A stretch of DNA of 64,000 bases from Toxotes chatareus (GCA_016801885.1 CM028884.1:29721577-29785576), one strand, 5' to 3'; positions 38,606 through 50,854 are shown, counted from the first letter of the stretch. Notes: generated by a model not told the origin, from the sequence alone. Numbers and translations: made by a program.

Positions 38606-40441
38606 CTATAATAGCTCACAGATTTCACCTGCTCCACTTCTCAAGTTGAAATTGATTGAATCTAACATCCCATCATGGTTGACCCAGGTAGAAACCACTG
38701 GCTGTGAGGCTGTCTGACAGCAGAACACATCTTGGCAGAGGAACCGAACAAGTCCCCTCTGCATTACACGTCGATGCAGCTGGTTGAAAAGACTTGAAGA
38801 TGCACGCATATGCAAACACACCAACTCATTTCACACATACACTAACACCCAACACACACAAACTCCTGACCTGTGATTCTATTTTCTTAAGTTTGCACAG
38901 ATTTGCCAGTCTGAATTGCCATGGTGACCATGAGGTCAGGCAGAGTAAGAACAAGCTATGACAACCACACAAAGCCAGGCACTAATTACATACTATCACA
39001 TCAACATTAAGATAATTTGTGTAGAGGCTGAAAATGGCAAGCGCATGTGTTAGTACAAAGTAAAGGATATTATTTGCACATAATAAGTAAGGCAGCTGCA
39101 GCAAGGAAACAAGTAAACAAGTCAACTCCAAAATCCAATTTCAGAAATTTTTACAAATGTGAAACTTTCTACCTTAAATTCTAAGCTCCTAATTAGCCAC
39201 CTTACAATGTGTCATCTCTCAAAGTTTCATCACAGCTGGACCACAGGTGTCTAAGATAACAGACTCTAAGTTTTGTCGAGACAAGCAGCATCTGAGAGAT
39301 CTTGTTGCACATGCAGATAAACAAATTAAGTGTTTGAGTGACAAAGTAAAAATCTTCTCAGTCTCTCTAATGGCAACGTACTGCCTCATTCATTTGAAAT
39401 TCAAAAGCTTGTGAAAAGAAATAGAATCACAGCCAGACAGTAACTTCACACAGGCACTCAGAGGTATCTGAGAGGCTTATACTGTACTATCCCATTGTCA
39501 ACAAGAGGCCTCTCTCGAGCGTCTTAAAATCTGGCAGAGCACTGCTGAGCAGAAAGCGCACGGTAAATGCATTCCGTGGCTCCTCCAGCTGCAAATTGAA
39601 TTTCAGGGCACGACTTGACTCAAAACACCTAATAATCCCACGTCACTTGCTGTTCCTGAACGGAACAAGGTCACACTGTAGGACTAGCAATAAAAAAAAA
39701 AACAGACCCTTTTACAAGTATTTATCCAGTACGGCAACACATCCAAGCTCCAGCAAAATGAAGAAATTTATGGAAGAGAAAGGAAAAAAATGGCTGAGCA
39801 ATTCAAGGACAAAACACAATCAACAAGGGAAAGCAACTAAAGAACCTTTTCACACCTACAGATGTTATGTGGGTGTGCATTTGCAGCAAAGCTGCAGAGT
39901 AGCAGGAGAAGCAAACATTTCAAGGAAATGGTTAAAGAAAGAAATCTTTTATACTAGCTAACATATTCTGTCTTGCTTTTTTCTTAAAAATTGAGATCAC
40001 TAAGAATGAGAACAAACATTGCCAGAAAGGTGTTAAGTTGAACTTTAACAGGTTATTTGTCTATTCTATGTTTTATTTATGCTGCACAGTATACATTTTA
40101 CATACCACTTTTATTTCTCATTTAAAATCAGGAGCTTTTCAAATATTCTGGCTCATTAGGCCTGGTAAAGGTGAGATGAGCTAAACTGGGAGTTTGGTGA
40201 GGTCGCTAACAATTACACGAGTGTTTTCATTTATCAATCAACCAACAACTCTCCACATTCACATTGTACTTAAGAGAGATCTCACTGGCCAGCACAAGTA
40301 AAGACACCTGTGCAGGTGTATGATGGGTGTCACCTAACCCTAACTCTTCCAGTAACCATGAAGCACAGTTACAATTTTATTTTTAACCATGGCGTTCAAG
40401 GAGTACAGTATTACAAAGGTGGCAAATCCAGCAGCACTTAC

Positions 40442-40765
40442 CTGCCACAGAGAGACGTGCCGTGCGACTGGAAATGGATCCCAAGCTGTCGATCGTGGCA
40501 ACGCACTGATAGGTGCCCTCATCGGGTTTATTGTGCTTAGAGTGGACCACATGGGTGAAGAACAGTACGCCATCGGGAAGTATGTGCCGTCTCTCGTCTG
40601 AAACCAGGCTCATGAAGGTGCCATCTTTCTTCCACTCGATGCGCGCCGGCGTGGCTGCGTCGCTGTGCGCCGAGCAGTTCAGCACCGCTGCGTTGCCCCG
40701 AATGGCCAGCGTGTCCTGGGGCTCCACTGTGAACCAGAAGGGGATGAAGGGCTGCGCTGCTGAAC
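40442..40765 (-). CDS. neo1: neogenin exon 2: first Ig domain
   Basis: This 324-bp exon encodes the first extracellular Ig domain. It begins with the last two bases of a split Gly codon after a pyrimidine-rich tract ending CCCTCTAG, and ends with one base (G) before GTAAGT, so it is phase 1 at both ends. Counting from the split Gly, the domain cysteines are near residues 31 (LNCSA) and 88 (YQCVA), with the core Trp near 45 (IEWKKDG). One N-glycosylation sequon, NCS, overlaps the first Cys, as in human neogenin. The end SSRTARLSVAG matches the family G-strand. Between the first Cys and the Trp the loop (HSDAATPAR) appears two residues longer than in human neogenin. The Ig1-Ig4 block forms the horseshoe-like N-terminus known for DCC-family receptors. 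Frame and splice sites are seen directly; function is taken from the family. Confidence 0.95.
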
Positions 40766-41929
40766 CTAGAGGGCAACAGGTGGGGAGGGGGAGAACAGAG
40801 ATCTTAGCTGGAAGTTCTACACAGATGCTAGGCAATATTTTAGAACCAAACCACTTAGGCCTGAGCAGCCATGAGCAATACATCAAATGGAAATCTTGTT
40901 AATGTCAAACAAGTGATTTATTCCGTGTTCACAGCAGATGATGCCAACGTTGATATTATTCATCTAATTGTAATACCAGCTCGTCTGCTTCGCATCAGTG
41001 ATATTTAACTGTATGCGTAAATCTGATGCTTGCTGCAAATGCTGTCATCTTAAAAGCTTCATCCTGACCTGTTGTGATGTATTACCAACCATAACACCGA
41101 GCCAAGTATATGTAACAGCTCAAACCGACAAGTACAAATTATTCTTAAAAGCACATTTTTGCCTTTTTTTTCCAGCAGTAGAGGATTCAAGAAAGCTGTA
41201 AAACACCTGGGACAACTAACGGCTATTTGACTTCAGCCACAAGACAAGTGACTGCAAAATCACATCCAATAACATGGCGCATTTTAAAATTCACTCACAC
41301 AAAGTCTGCTGGTGGCTGAAATGAAAGGACACTGCGGGACTCCAAGTGCCCCAAACACTCAATGAAATGTTCCCGAAGCAAACCATCTTTTTGTTCATTC
41401 TATCTTTTCAGCCACTGTGCCTCAGTCTATCCCAGAGACTCCAAGAGGCTTTTCATTATGGAACCACAAGCCCCACTGGAATTGGACAGGAGGAACTGAC
41501 AAATTTAAGTCAGTCTGGCCTCCCTGGCAAGTTAATATCACATCTTGCTTTATTATAAGTAGAGAGAGCAGTGAAGGAGTAAACACTTTGGAACGTGGTT
41601 GCCATTTCCTTTCCTCGTGCATAAATGGTAACATTGCACTGATATGGATAGTGCCAAAGTCAGAGTAAGTGCCACTGCTTTGTATTTGTCCTCATCCATT
41701 ATTCAAGCCATCCCACCCTAAGAGTCACACAGTGGTATTGTTTAGATAAATAACACCAATTATCAGTTCTGCAGGGATGGCGAGAGCTAGAAAAATAATT
41801 AAGGAGGTATGAAGGTATTTTAATAATGCAACGAACGGAGTGAAAAAAGTGGCTGAATGTTAAATGCAGTTGAAAATGTGCCTGCTCTCTTCCAAGGAAA
41901 TGGCACGTCTCCAGGGGAGAGCGAGAGTA

Positions 41930-42003
41930 GAAAGAGATAGAAAGAGAGGAAGACAGAAAATGAGAGAAAGAGAGAGAGAGAAAGGGGGGAGGAGAGGAAG
42001 AGG
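41930..42003 (+). repeat. GA-rich low-complexity tract
   Basis: AGAAAGAGAGGAAGACAG and a (GA)n-like stretch ending GGGGGGAGGAGAGGAAGAGG form a purine-only run on the plus strand. It lies 1.2 kb upstream of exon 2 in transcript terms. Confidence 0.75.
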
Positions 42004-42424
42004 GATGCTATGTCAGTGGTTCAGCTATTTAACTACTGGGAGGTAATTTCTCTACCTTGCGGCGCCAAGTCCCTCGTGTAAGATCCAAAGAGAGAAGCAA
42101 TGTAATGCATGGCCCATTAAAGTGGCAGTATGGCTGCTTGTCCTCAGTGCACTTAGTTCTCTTAAAAGAACAAACAATTACAGCAAAACGCCGCGGAAAA
42201 TGACTGAATCGAAGAGATATTTTCCACTTTCACATTAGGGGATAAATGTAAGACAACACAGCATTCCAAGTAAGCTGTGAAACTGTCTCCACACTAACTC
42301 CCAGATGGTGAAGACTAGAATAGAGAAAGGGGGAAAAAAAGCACTCTCATTCAGTCTCAATGGACAGTGCTGGACCGAGGCCACTCCGACTAAAGCGTCA
42401 CTGCCGCAAGGTCCTGTCACCCAA

Positions 42425-42443
42425 GAAAAATAAATAAATAAAT
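42425..42443 (+). repeat. (AAAT)n microsatellite
   Basis: An AAAT tetranucleotide run of about four units in intron 1. Confidence 0.9.
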
Positions 42444-43839
42444 AGAGACGTATCTTTTTTGAGGGTTGACATCTTATATCCTTTAATGGCTGCTAGAGAA
42501 GTTAAACTATCAAGTTTCAAACTAGATTTTACTGCAAGTAAAGTCAAATTTCAGGATACCAAATTTTATTAGATCTGCTGATGCACAAGTGTTCGAACAT
42601 ACAATAATTTTATTTTAAATATCCCCTCAGGCAGAAGTGGATGTTAGATTCAAGTGAATAAACAGCAATAAGGAATAAAATATGCCATCGTAAGCCAGCA
42701 CAACACATTTTCAACTGTAACTCTGAGCAGAAAGCCAGTGGTTTTAAATGAGACGAGGGTAAGCAGCTGATTTCAGGAAATCAATAAATTCAGTGCAGCC
42801 CAGTGTACATATTGGGCAAAATGTGACAACCCCAGCAAATGTATTTTACTGGTGGTGTACATGACAGATGGAGAGAGACCAGAATGGAGTAACAGTGGGG
42901 GGAATTTGTCACTCCTGCAGACCAGAGGCACCATGGCATGCTTAATCATCTCTGCTTTACGCTGCTGGAACAGTGGGTGTGTGGGCTGGGCAGAGCTTCC
43001 AGGCCCCAAGCCTGGCTCTTTTCCAGTCAAAAGACCATCTTCAGCCACTCTCTATCTGAGGAGAAAACTGAATGAGCTTGAAGGTCCTGCAGCATCATAT
43101 CAGAGCCAAAACAGCCGCCTTTAGCAGCTTTTTATCCCCATCGAAGGAGCAGTAGGGGAGGGCTTAGCTTCAGCTCTACTGACGGACAAAATGGCGAACC
43201 ATCTGCTTTCAGTTGCACACAACATCCACTGTCAGCAGAGCAGGGCAAAAGAAGAAGATTAGACTGAAGATGGGGTTAAACCAGGGGGTGTGAGGGGCTG
43301 ATGGCAGGCTAAGGTTCTGGTGTGTTCTCAGCTAAACTTAATTTCTTTTTTTCATCCACATTATCACCGTCTGGAATCATTTCCCTCAAAAACTCTATTA
43401 ATACCACCAGTACCAGTCACCAGTCTGCAGACAGATAAACACACACGCCAAGAGACAAGAAAGCAAAACAATGATGTAATCTGTAGTTGCCAAAGTCCAA
43501 ATTCCAATGGCATAGTAAGGTGGGACAGTGGGATCAATGCTGGACAATGTGCAGACTAAAAAACAGGTTGATGAAAAGCAAAATCAGCTGACAAACAGCT
43601 TTAGTTTTATTCCAAATTGCAAACCAGTTTTTGATATTTCCATTTTGTAGCATTTAGAGATGCCAGAAATGATAACAAAAGCTTCACAGAATACATTCAG
43701 CTGTGAGCCTAAACCTAACTTGCAAGGTCTAGAGTGTGCGAAAGAACCTGTCTTTTATAAGACAACTAAAAAGAATTCAGTCAAGAAAAGGATATTTATT
43801 TTGGAAACTGGCTCAGATAATTTTTAGAAAATGAGAGAG

Positions 43840-43919
43840 ATCAAGAGATCACAGAGCTGTGATCTCTTGATGGAAGCCTCCTCCCTCATTGAGAGATCAC
43901 AGAGCTGTGATCTCTTGAT
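43840..43919. repeat. two tandem 32-bp palindromes, 48-bp period
   Basis: The first palindrome (43840-43871) has perfect 15-bp arms, ATCAAGAGATCACAG and its complement, around AG. The second (43888-43919) has the identical right arm and a left arm ATTGAGAGATCACAG with two mismatches. The copies are offset by 48 bp. Each strand could fold into hairpins, or the sites could bind dimeric proteins. Origin unknown. Confidence 0.85.
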
Positions 43920-46900
43920 GTGTTCTGAGCTGCTTATTGACAGAAAACTCAACAAGTGTGTGTTCCTATACATACAGAACATAATGAAAAGAAGGAGAGG
44001 AAGGAAATTACCCCAGAATAAGATTAATTCTGCCTTAAATTTTTCTTACAATTGCAGTAGAGAACACACACATCTTTATGCCAGGATTCATTAATGCTGA
44101 AGCACTGCAGTCTTTTAACAGCACAGCTGCGGAGTTAAGGAGGGAAGAAGGTGTCAGAGACCACATTACAGTGTGGGAAGTCCTATCCATTCAGGCCCAG
44201 CAGTGTGGGAGTCCCCGTTTGTCTTTGAAAAATAGAGACCTCCATACTGGGCAACCAGTGAGAACGAGGGAGTGGGGAGCAAAGGGCTAGAAAATGAGGC
44301 TGTCTGCTTGATAAGTATGGGCTGTTACCAGTGTCCCAAATCCACTTTGCTCAGCAGTCATAAAAGCTCTGGGAGCCCAGTTCAAGGTGGTGCCCTGACA
44401 GGCTGCTGCCTTGCTCTCTCACTCCCAGTTTCTCCCTTGCTCTCAGGTGAGAGACTGGAAAGATGGAGCTCGTACTGGATTTCCCATCCTGAGCCACTGC
44501 GAAAGGCAAGTTTTCATATGTTACAGAGCTTACTGTCAAGGTGAAATGTGTGCGAATTCAGGTAATGTGTTCATAGAGTGTGAGCCACAACACCAAGATC
44601 TCTCTGCCTGAGGGTCTGGAAAACTGTGAAAAGGGGCTGTAACAACTGCACCAGGTCTAGAGCTGCCAGTAAACTCACTTTTGCGACAAGGATCAATTTC
44701 GGCTTCAGCGCCAACTCATCTGCAGTTTACAATTCCTGCAGTGGATAAGTCAGTCAGTCTCTCAATGTTAGGTGTAATATCCTAGAAAAGGCAGTAAAGG
44801 CGAGTGGGTAAGAGTCTGCTCTCCACACAAAGACCCTCTGTTCTCTCCTATTCTACACTTGGCTCAGCAGGAAGCCTCCTCCCTCATTGACTCACCATCT
44901 GAGAGCAGCCATATTGACTACTCTCTTTATTGAGCCGCTCTTGAGACAGAGCAGACCGCTCTCAAAACCAGTCACATTTTCAACAACAGAGGCCCTTCTG
45001 TGGCTTGGACATTGGGACGAGGAAATCCTGGATATCCTGAAAGGTTAAGACATTCTACAGGCATTTAACACAACTGTAACATGGCAATTACACTTTAAAA
45101 GATTAAAGAATAATACAGATATTAATTCTTGTTGTTATAACTATGTACAGGTAGGAATGTAGGACATTTATACTCTTTACTCTGTATTCCTTTTTATACT
45201 GTGTCACTGGATCGCTGAACTTTAAGGCTTTTATAAGGAAACAACAAGCCGAGCACAAAATCATTAATAGAACATTCAGGATAAATGGAAACCTTTCACG
45301 CAGGTAAAGATAGAGGCGGGGGAAGGGACTTTGTAATGAACCTCGGCACTTCATTCACAGAGCTGCTACCTCTCCTTTATTTCCATCCCTCCACTGTTTG
45401 TCCTTCCACCCTTAGCGCCAGGGTCGCTTTAGTGACACTAATGGAAGTGGTTGTCTCTGCTTCCCTCCCACACTTTTCCCTCTCTTCTCCTTCATCTTTA
45501 TACCTTGATTCTGTGTCTCTGTTTCTCTGCAGAATCCTTCATCCACCTCCAATCTCTCTAAACTCCCTTCTAAAGCCCATCTGTCACAAAGAAACACCTC
45601 AGGGAAATAACAATAATCTTGAGACCAAATGTGGAGGGACGAGGTGTCTGGTGAGCTGCAGCTGACTTGCTTTATTTGCGGCATGCATCTGTTTGGGGAA
45701 GAAGAGAAAAAGTGCCCTTTTCTAATCAAAGGACAAGTACAAAGGTCCCTTCAAGGATTTTATAATAGAATGGTTGCAAGTTAAGGCAGCTAGCTTGCTT
45801 ACTTCCATTCTGATAAAATTGACATTTGGGCATTTGACTTGCAATTAATCAAAATAGTGAAGATTTGAATGGAGACACCTATTTCATTACCAGGCAAGAG
45901 AAACGAAAGGAGAAGGGGACATATTCATTGAGACAGATTAGTGCTTTCAGTGCTAGGAAAGGAATTTATCTCTTTAAATGAATTCTGAGAACTGCTGTTG
46001 TTCACATCCCTAAGAAAAGACCAAGCTGGAGGACAAACATTAAAGACAAACTAAAGGCAAAGAGTCACAAAGACAAACTGAAGTAACGGAGAGTCTGGAT
46101 GACACAAATTCATCTCTTTTTCATTCTTTTACTGATCTGTGACAGAACTTTGTCAGTGTTAATGTGGCCACTGAAGTGTCCTTTTAAGAAATGATGCCAG
46201 GAACTATGCTATGAGGTGGCAGTGATAAGGGATACCACAACCCACCAATTCCGGTATTCTCAACGTTCCCCGCAGCAGCTGATGAAAAGAAGGGCTGAGG
46301 CCAAGCCATAAAGGGATGGACAAAATGATTGGGGTGCCTAGCGCACACTGGCTGTCCTGCGCTGGCACCCACTCAACTGGCAGATTAAAAGAGTGAGGCA
46401 TCCAAATTTTTTTTCAGCTCACAGTTCTGTCATCCTGTCTGCTCACTGCCATTGTAAAACCCGGAGGCCCGGAGAATACACGACAGGGTCATAGGCGGGG
46501 CTGGGTCACTGCAACAACATCAGCGCTGGATGTGCTGAATACTGCCAGAATATGTGATGCTAATACAAATGTCAGTCTCTTTTTAACCAGATGAAGAAAT
46601 AGATCCTGCTCAAATGATTCACTGGTTAATAGGATTAGCAAATACTTTGAGTGCAAGAGTCCGGCAAGATATCAAATTTAAACAACCATGTCCAATGTAT
46701 AGACACTGACAGAGGGGTGTTAGTGTATATCTTTGCACCTTGTATGTAGTAATTAATGAGCACCTAATCCCTCTTTCACAATAACAATACACACTGACCC
46801 CTATTTCCTGTTTTGCAGTAAAAGGCTCAAGACCTCCTTGGAGACAGGACTGTCACTGCAGCCCCTGCCAGGGCTCCACTGAAAACCAGCTCCAAAACTG

Positions 46901-47324
46901 AAACCAGCTGTAAGCTAAGCTAAAAATATTCAATGTTATATTCAGACAAAATAAGAAATCTGAAGGCCTCACTTACATTTTTGAAAGTTTGTGATCTGCA
47001 TTGGTTATCGATTAACTGAAAAATCGATAGCTTCAAGTATTATTAAAATAAACTAGACAAAATAACACTGGCCTCAACCTCTGACAAACTGCCCTGTAAA
47101 ATCTGCCCAAAACTAATTTTAGAGCATCTTAATAGGTCAACAGCCATGACTGAGGATTCCAGTTAGACGGATTGTTTCCCTTTTCGTGAAGTGTCCCACT
47201 TTTGTAACTTAAGCTTAGTCAGTCAAACTCATAGATTCATTTTTCACAGATTCGAGTTCAGAGAGCATGATGAACTGTGAGCAGACAAGCTACTCCTCTG
47301 AATAAAGGAAATAGCCCCCCATTG

Positions 47325-47575
47325 CTAAGCAATTCATGCTTTGCAATCATTAGCGTAGAATTAATTTTTCATCAATGTGTACAACAATTACATTTAGAAC
47401 CCATGTTTCTGAAATATGCATAGTTGTATTCCAACATGTCTGCGCCATGCCTGTGCATGCACGGAGAGTATAATCAAACGGTGTTCTTAATAATGAAATT
47501 AGCGACTTTACAACTGCATAACTCTTAATTAAACTTTATCCCAATGACACTTATTAACTGGGTTAAGCTAGGCTT
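47325..47575. promoter_or_regulatory. candidate conserved noncoding block
   Basis: The block is dense in homeodomain-type cores and related motifs: TTGCAATCATTAG, GAATTAATTTTTC, ATATGCATAG, ATAATGAAATTAGCG and CTCTTAATTAAAC. It has complex, non-repetitive sequence. This composition is typical of vertebrate developmental enhancers, but conservation cannot be tested here. Confidence 0.3.
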
Positions 47576-49033
47576 CTGTGCCTGTTCCACATACCATTAC
47601 AACTGCAGTGATGTAAGGGTAAACGTGTTTGTCCCCCTTTTCTCACAAAAGTAAATTATCATCTATCTAAACATAAAATGAAGATGTGTAAATTGGTGTT
47701 AGTGATATAAAATATTATGAGAAACATAAACACCGTAAATAAATAAATTTAACAGAATCAATTAGTAAATAAAGTGAAGGCTGCCAAAATGTCTCAAATA
47801 ATTAAATTCGTCACAGAAGGGAAAATGATACTGGCAAGTATGTGTCATCATTTTGTGTAAGACTGAACACAAATACATGAACACACCAACTGAGAAAAGC
47901 AGCACTTGAAGAATGCAAGGAGCTTCCAACAGATGAGAGTGTTTGAAAAGGAGACAGAGATCCAGGAGGGACTGGGTAGACGGGGAAACCTCTCTCACCT
48001 CCCCTGGTTGTGATAATTAACCAGCACTGATTGAGGCTCGAATTCCCCCTCTTATCAGCCTCCCCATGGGCTCACGATGAAGGATTGGCCCGCTGAGACG
48101 ACAGCAACACAGACGGGCACACTGTGAGAGCTGGTTTAGAGATGGTGCGAGGGTTACAGTGTGAGAGGACGTCAAAAACATCGACTCACGGCGAATAATT
48201 GAAAGGCAAAATAGCAAGAAACAGCATGTTTCTTGGGCTAAATGGGCACCCACAGAGCAGTCAGACTAAAGGTTAAAACCATCACTTAATGTCAGGATTT
48301 GAGAATTGGGCTAACCTTTTCTGGTTGCTGGAGAAAGTCTGCGAAAAATCTCGCCATGGCGGCAGATGCTGGTATCTGCTGTTTTTCAGTAAAATGCAAG
48401 TTAAAATTAAATCTTAAGCAAAGTATCACATGCTAAGACGAAACACACAGTCAAAATACTGCCAGAAAAAAAACACACAGTACCACTCAGCAGTTTGAAC
48501 ATTTGAGTTGTACTTCCTAAAGATGATGAATTTTGAAACGCAAGACACCACAAAATTATTCAAATAAACCACAAAAAGGTTCCTTTGAATATGAGATGGT
48601 CAGAGAGTGCTGCTTTGTGTGATTTGCTATGCCAGATATCCATATTAGACAGTAATGAAAGTGAAGTAATAGCGCTAATATATGAAATAATGCCCTGATT
48701 TGTTCTAGATCTTGTGATTTAGATTCAGATGTCTTCAGTTAGCTCTGCCATATGACGAGCAGTTATCTGATACGGTGGTAAAATCAGAGAGCAAAAGGGC
48801 AAACATGGCCAGGAAGTAGTCGACATACTGGGCAGATTGAGCCGCGTCCCTCCTTTCTCAATGAACAACAAAAGATGAGATAGTCATCTGAGGCAGGAAA
48901 GCGCATTCATCTTGCCACCCACCAGCTCCACCCCATTCCCACTAACCCTGATACTAAAGAAAATCATGTGGCTGTAATGAGATATCCTATAGATTTTTTA
49001 ATGAAACACAATATTGCATTCTCTTGCCCCTGG

Positions 49034-49049
49034 TTTTTTTTTTTTTTTT
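49034..49049 (+). repeat. poly(T) run, 16 bp
   Basis: Sixteen T, followed within 30 bp by CA-rich sequence (CACTCACACAAACACATACA) to about 49088. Confidence 0.95.
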
Positions 49050-49919
49050 GCTATCACACTCACTCACACAAACACATACACACACACAGAGGAAAGAAAA
49101 TCAATATAATCCAGTATGCCTTGCAAAGTCAAACACCCAGCAATTTATCAGCATTGGATTTCAAAGTCTGGGTCTTTGCCTATTTTGTCCTTGACTGCTG
49201 TCATTTTGTCATTTTTGCTTTTTTTTTTTTTCTTTCTTTTTAAATCACAAGAGAAATGAATGGAAAGGGTTGTGTACAGTACAATTTCCAACACAGAGTA
49301 GTAACAGTTAAGTGCAGCATTTGTTACGAAGAGCCGCAGATAAAAATGGAGAACACATCGGACAAGTCTGCAGGAGGTCACACGCAGCCATTCAGTTGAT
49401 CACAGTCTCGGGCTCAGGCTCCTTTGAGTGGTCAAGTGTGGCCAATCTGTCTCTGATAAGCTTGATGCCAATTACCAGCTCCAGACACAAAAACATTTCA
49501 AACTATCTCAATTACTCCCCTTGTTAAGATAAGCATCAGCATGCAAATTCTGCTAATTACAACAAGAAAGCTGAGTCACAGCCACCCCCTTTCAAATATC
49601 CTCTGAACATTTACAGACTATTACACTGGACAATTACTGTCATATAAACATGAAGGATATAATTACTTCTGTGCTATTTCTAGGTCAGCAATCAAATTTA
49701 AGCAAATTTGGGGCACTGACCAACTTAACTCAAAAGGTCAGATTTCCTTGAGTTGTTTCCCTTATATTGAAGATTTGATCTTCTCATCAGAGGCCGGTTC
49801 AAAAACCTCAACTTGTAGCCAGTTTTCCCCTGTTATAAAAATGGCTGTGTCTCAAGTTTTCAGCCAATTATTGCTCACTAAGTAGCAGTGTGATAGTGGG
49901 ATGTACAATAGAATGGTAC

Positions 49920-50820
49920 CAGAACTAGAGTACTATAAGTCAAATTGTTATTCTAAGCAAAGGGGGCTTTCTCCGCATCAAATCACGGCTGGACTAAAGG
50001 TTTCTAAAGGGGGCAAAGCATGGAACTCTAGAACGCTTTGCAGAAACTGGGTCAGTTGCATCCAAAGCACGATCAGGCGGACCAAAAGTGACCACACCAT
50101 CAGAGGATCAATACATCAAGCTTGGTTCCCTGGGAGATAGAAAAACAACTTCATCACAGATACAGAATTTACTAAATAAAGAACACAAGACTCCAATCAG
50201 CTAAAGTACTGTCAAGAGGAGGCTGTCTTGTAGCACTTCTCAGGAGGGGAATCAAGGACAAACACTTTAAGGGGTGTGGGGAGGATAAGAAATACAGAAT
50301 CCAAGTTTGAGATTTATGGCAGTAACAGAAGGGGGTATGTAAGGAGACGGACATGAGGAAGAACAGTGCATCAAACTGACAGTGAAACGTGGAGGGAATG
50401 TGTAAGTCTGGGGGTGTTTTGACTACTCTGGAGTTGTACACCTGCACTGAATAGACAACCACCCATTTTTTTCAGAGACATGCTGTACCCTGTGCTTTGA
50501 ATCTTTGTACAGCAGGATTCACACTGCAGCAGGACCATGACCCCAAACACACTGCAGCTAGCTTTGCAAGAACTTCTTGACTGTCACAGACTTTCCTCCA
50601 CAGTCAACTGACATCTCTCCCACTGGTCATTTATGGAGGCCCTTGAAGACTAAGCAAGCCAAGCATTCTGTCAAACCACAAGAATCTCTTTGGAACACTG
50701 TCAAATCAGGCTGGGATAGCATGGGTCATCAGGATTTGCACTAACTTGTTGAGTGGATGCTGTCATTAAAACAAAAGGGGGGCAAACCAAATGCTAAGAT
50801 ATTCAGAAATTCATCTACAT
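49920..50820 (+). mobile_element. decayed Tc1-type DNA transposon
   Basis: The plus strand holds pieces of a Tc1 transposase in several frames. GLSPHQITAGLKVSKGGKAW and then FAETGSVASKARSGGPKVTT read as the helix-turn-helix half. SEDQYIKLGSL and TTSSQIQNLLNKEHKTPI follow, then a stop. SKFEIYGSNRR and later WGCF read as the catalytic core, then LQQDHDPKHTAAS (second catalytic Asp present). PQSTDISPTGHLW stands where the family has PDLNPIEHLW, so the catalytic Glu is Gly. The end KQKGGQTKC matches the usual C-terminus. Stops and frameshifts occur throughout. I could not define terminal inverted repeats. Confidence 0.85.
49965..50800 (+). pseudogene. Tc1 transposase remnant
   Basis: The coding region of the transposon above survives only as blocks in different frames. 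The DNA-binding half covers about 49965-50220, with a stop in the block ending HKTPIS. The catalytic half covers about 50290-50680, with a stop after YVRRRT and loss of the first catalytic Asp codon (the block reads TESKFE where TDESKFE is expected). The final catalytic Glu is replaced by Gly. It cannot encode an active enzyme. It is in reverse orientation to neo1 and far from any exon. Confidence 0.8.
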
Positions 50821-50828
50821 TTTTCAAA

Positions 50829-50854
50829 TGTGTGTGTGTATACACACACACACC
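50829..50854. repeat. TG run meeting CA run, palindromic microsatellite
   Basis: TGTGTGTGTGTA is followed at once by TACACACACACACA, giving a self-complementary dinucleotide repeat just after the Tc1 remnant. It may mark the old 3' end of that transposon. Confidence 0.85.

Larger units (their letters stand above)
15130..40441 (-). other. neo1 intron 2 (25.3 kb)
   Basis: This large intron lies between the Ig1 and Ig2 exons, with donor GTAAGT and acceptor TTTCAG. It contains most of the recognisable mobile DNA: a hAT-type MITE, an L2 LINE fragment, two copies of one dispersed repeat, and a RTE-like tail. It also has several TG microsatellites, a polypurine tract and a 19-bp-stem hairpin. X-box-like motifs recur in it. 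The remaining sequence is non-repetitive, AT-rich and without supported exons. Confidence 0.8.

Noticed and set aside
40442..40765. DCC instead of neogenin
   Set aside because: The strings KDGTF, LVSDERR, LPDG and VVHSKHNKPDEG follow neogenin; DCC as I recall it has KDGIHLALGMDERK and ILHSRHHKPDEG.
40383..40886. Single open reading frame of 167 codons on the minus strand taken as a complete protein
   Set aside because: Only the Ig1 part between the splice sites is coding; the ends run into intron sequence beyond a clear acceptor and donor.
44781..44830. tRNA or tRNA-derived SINE promoter, from GGCGAGTGGGTAAGAGT resembling an A box
   Set aside because: No B box at the right distance, no cloverleaf and no SINE tail were found.
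46995..47055. Third copy of the ATCGATTAATCG-rich repeat (GGTTATCGATTAACTG)
   Set aside because: The match is too short and diverged to separate from chance AT-rich similarity.
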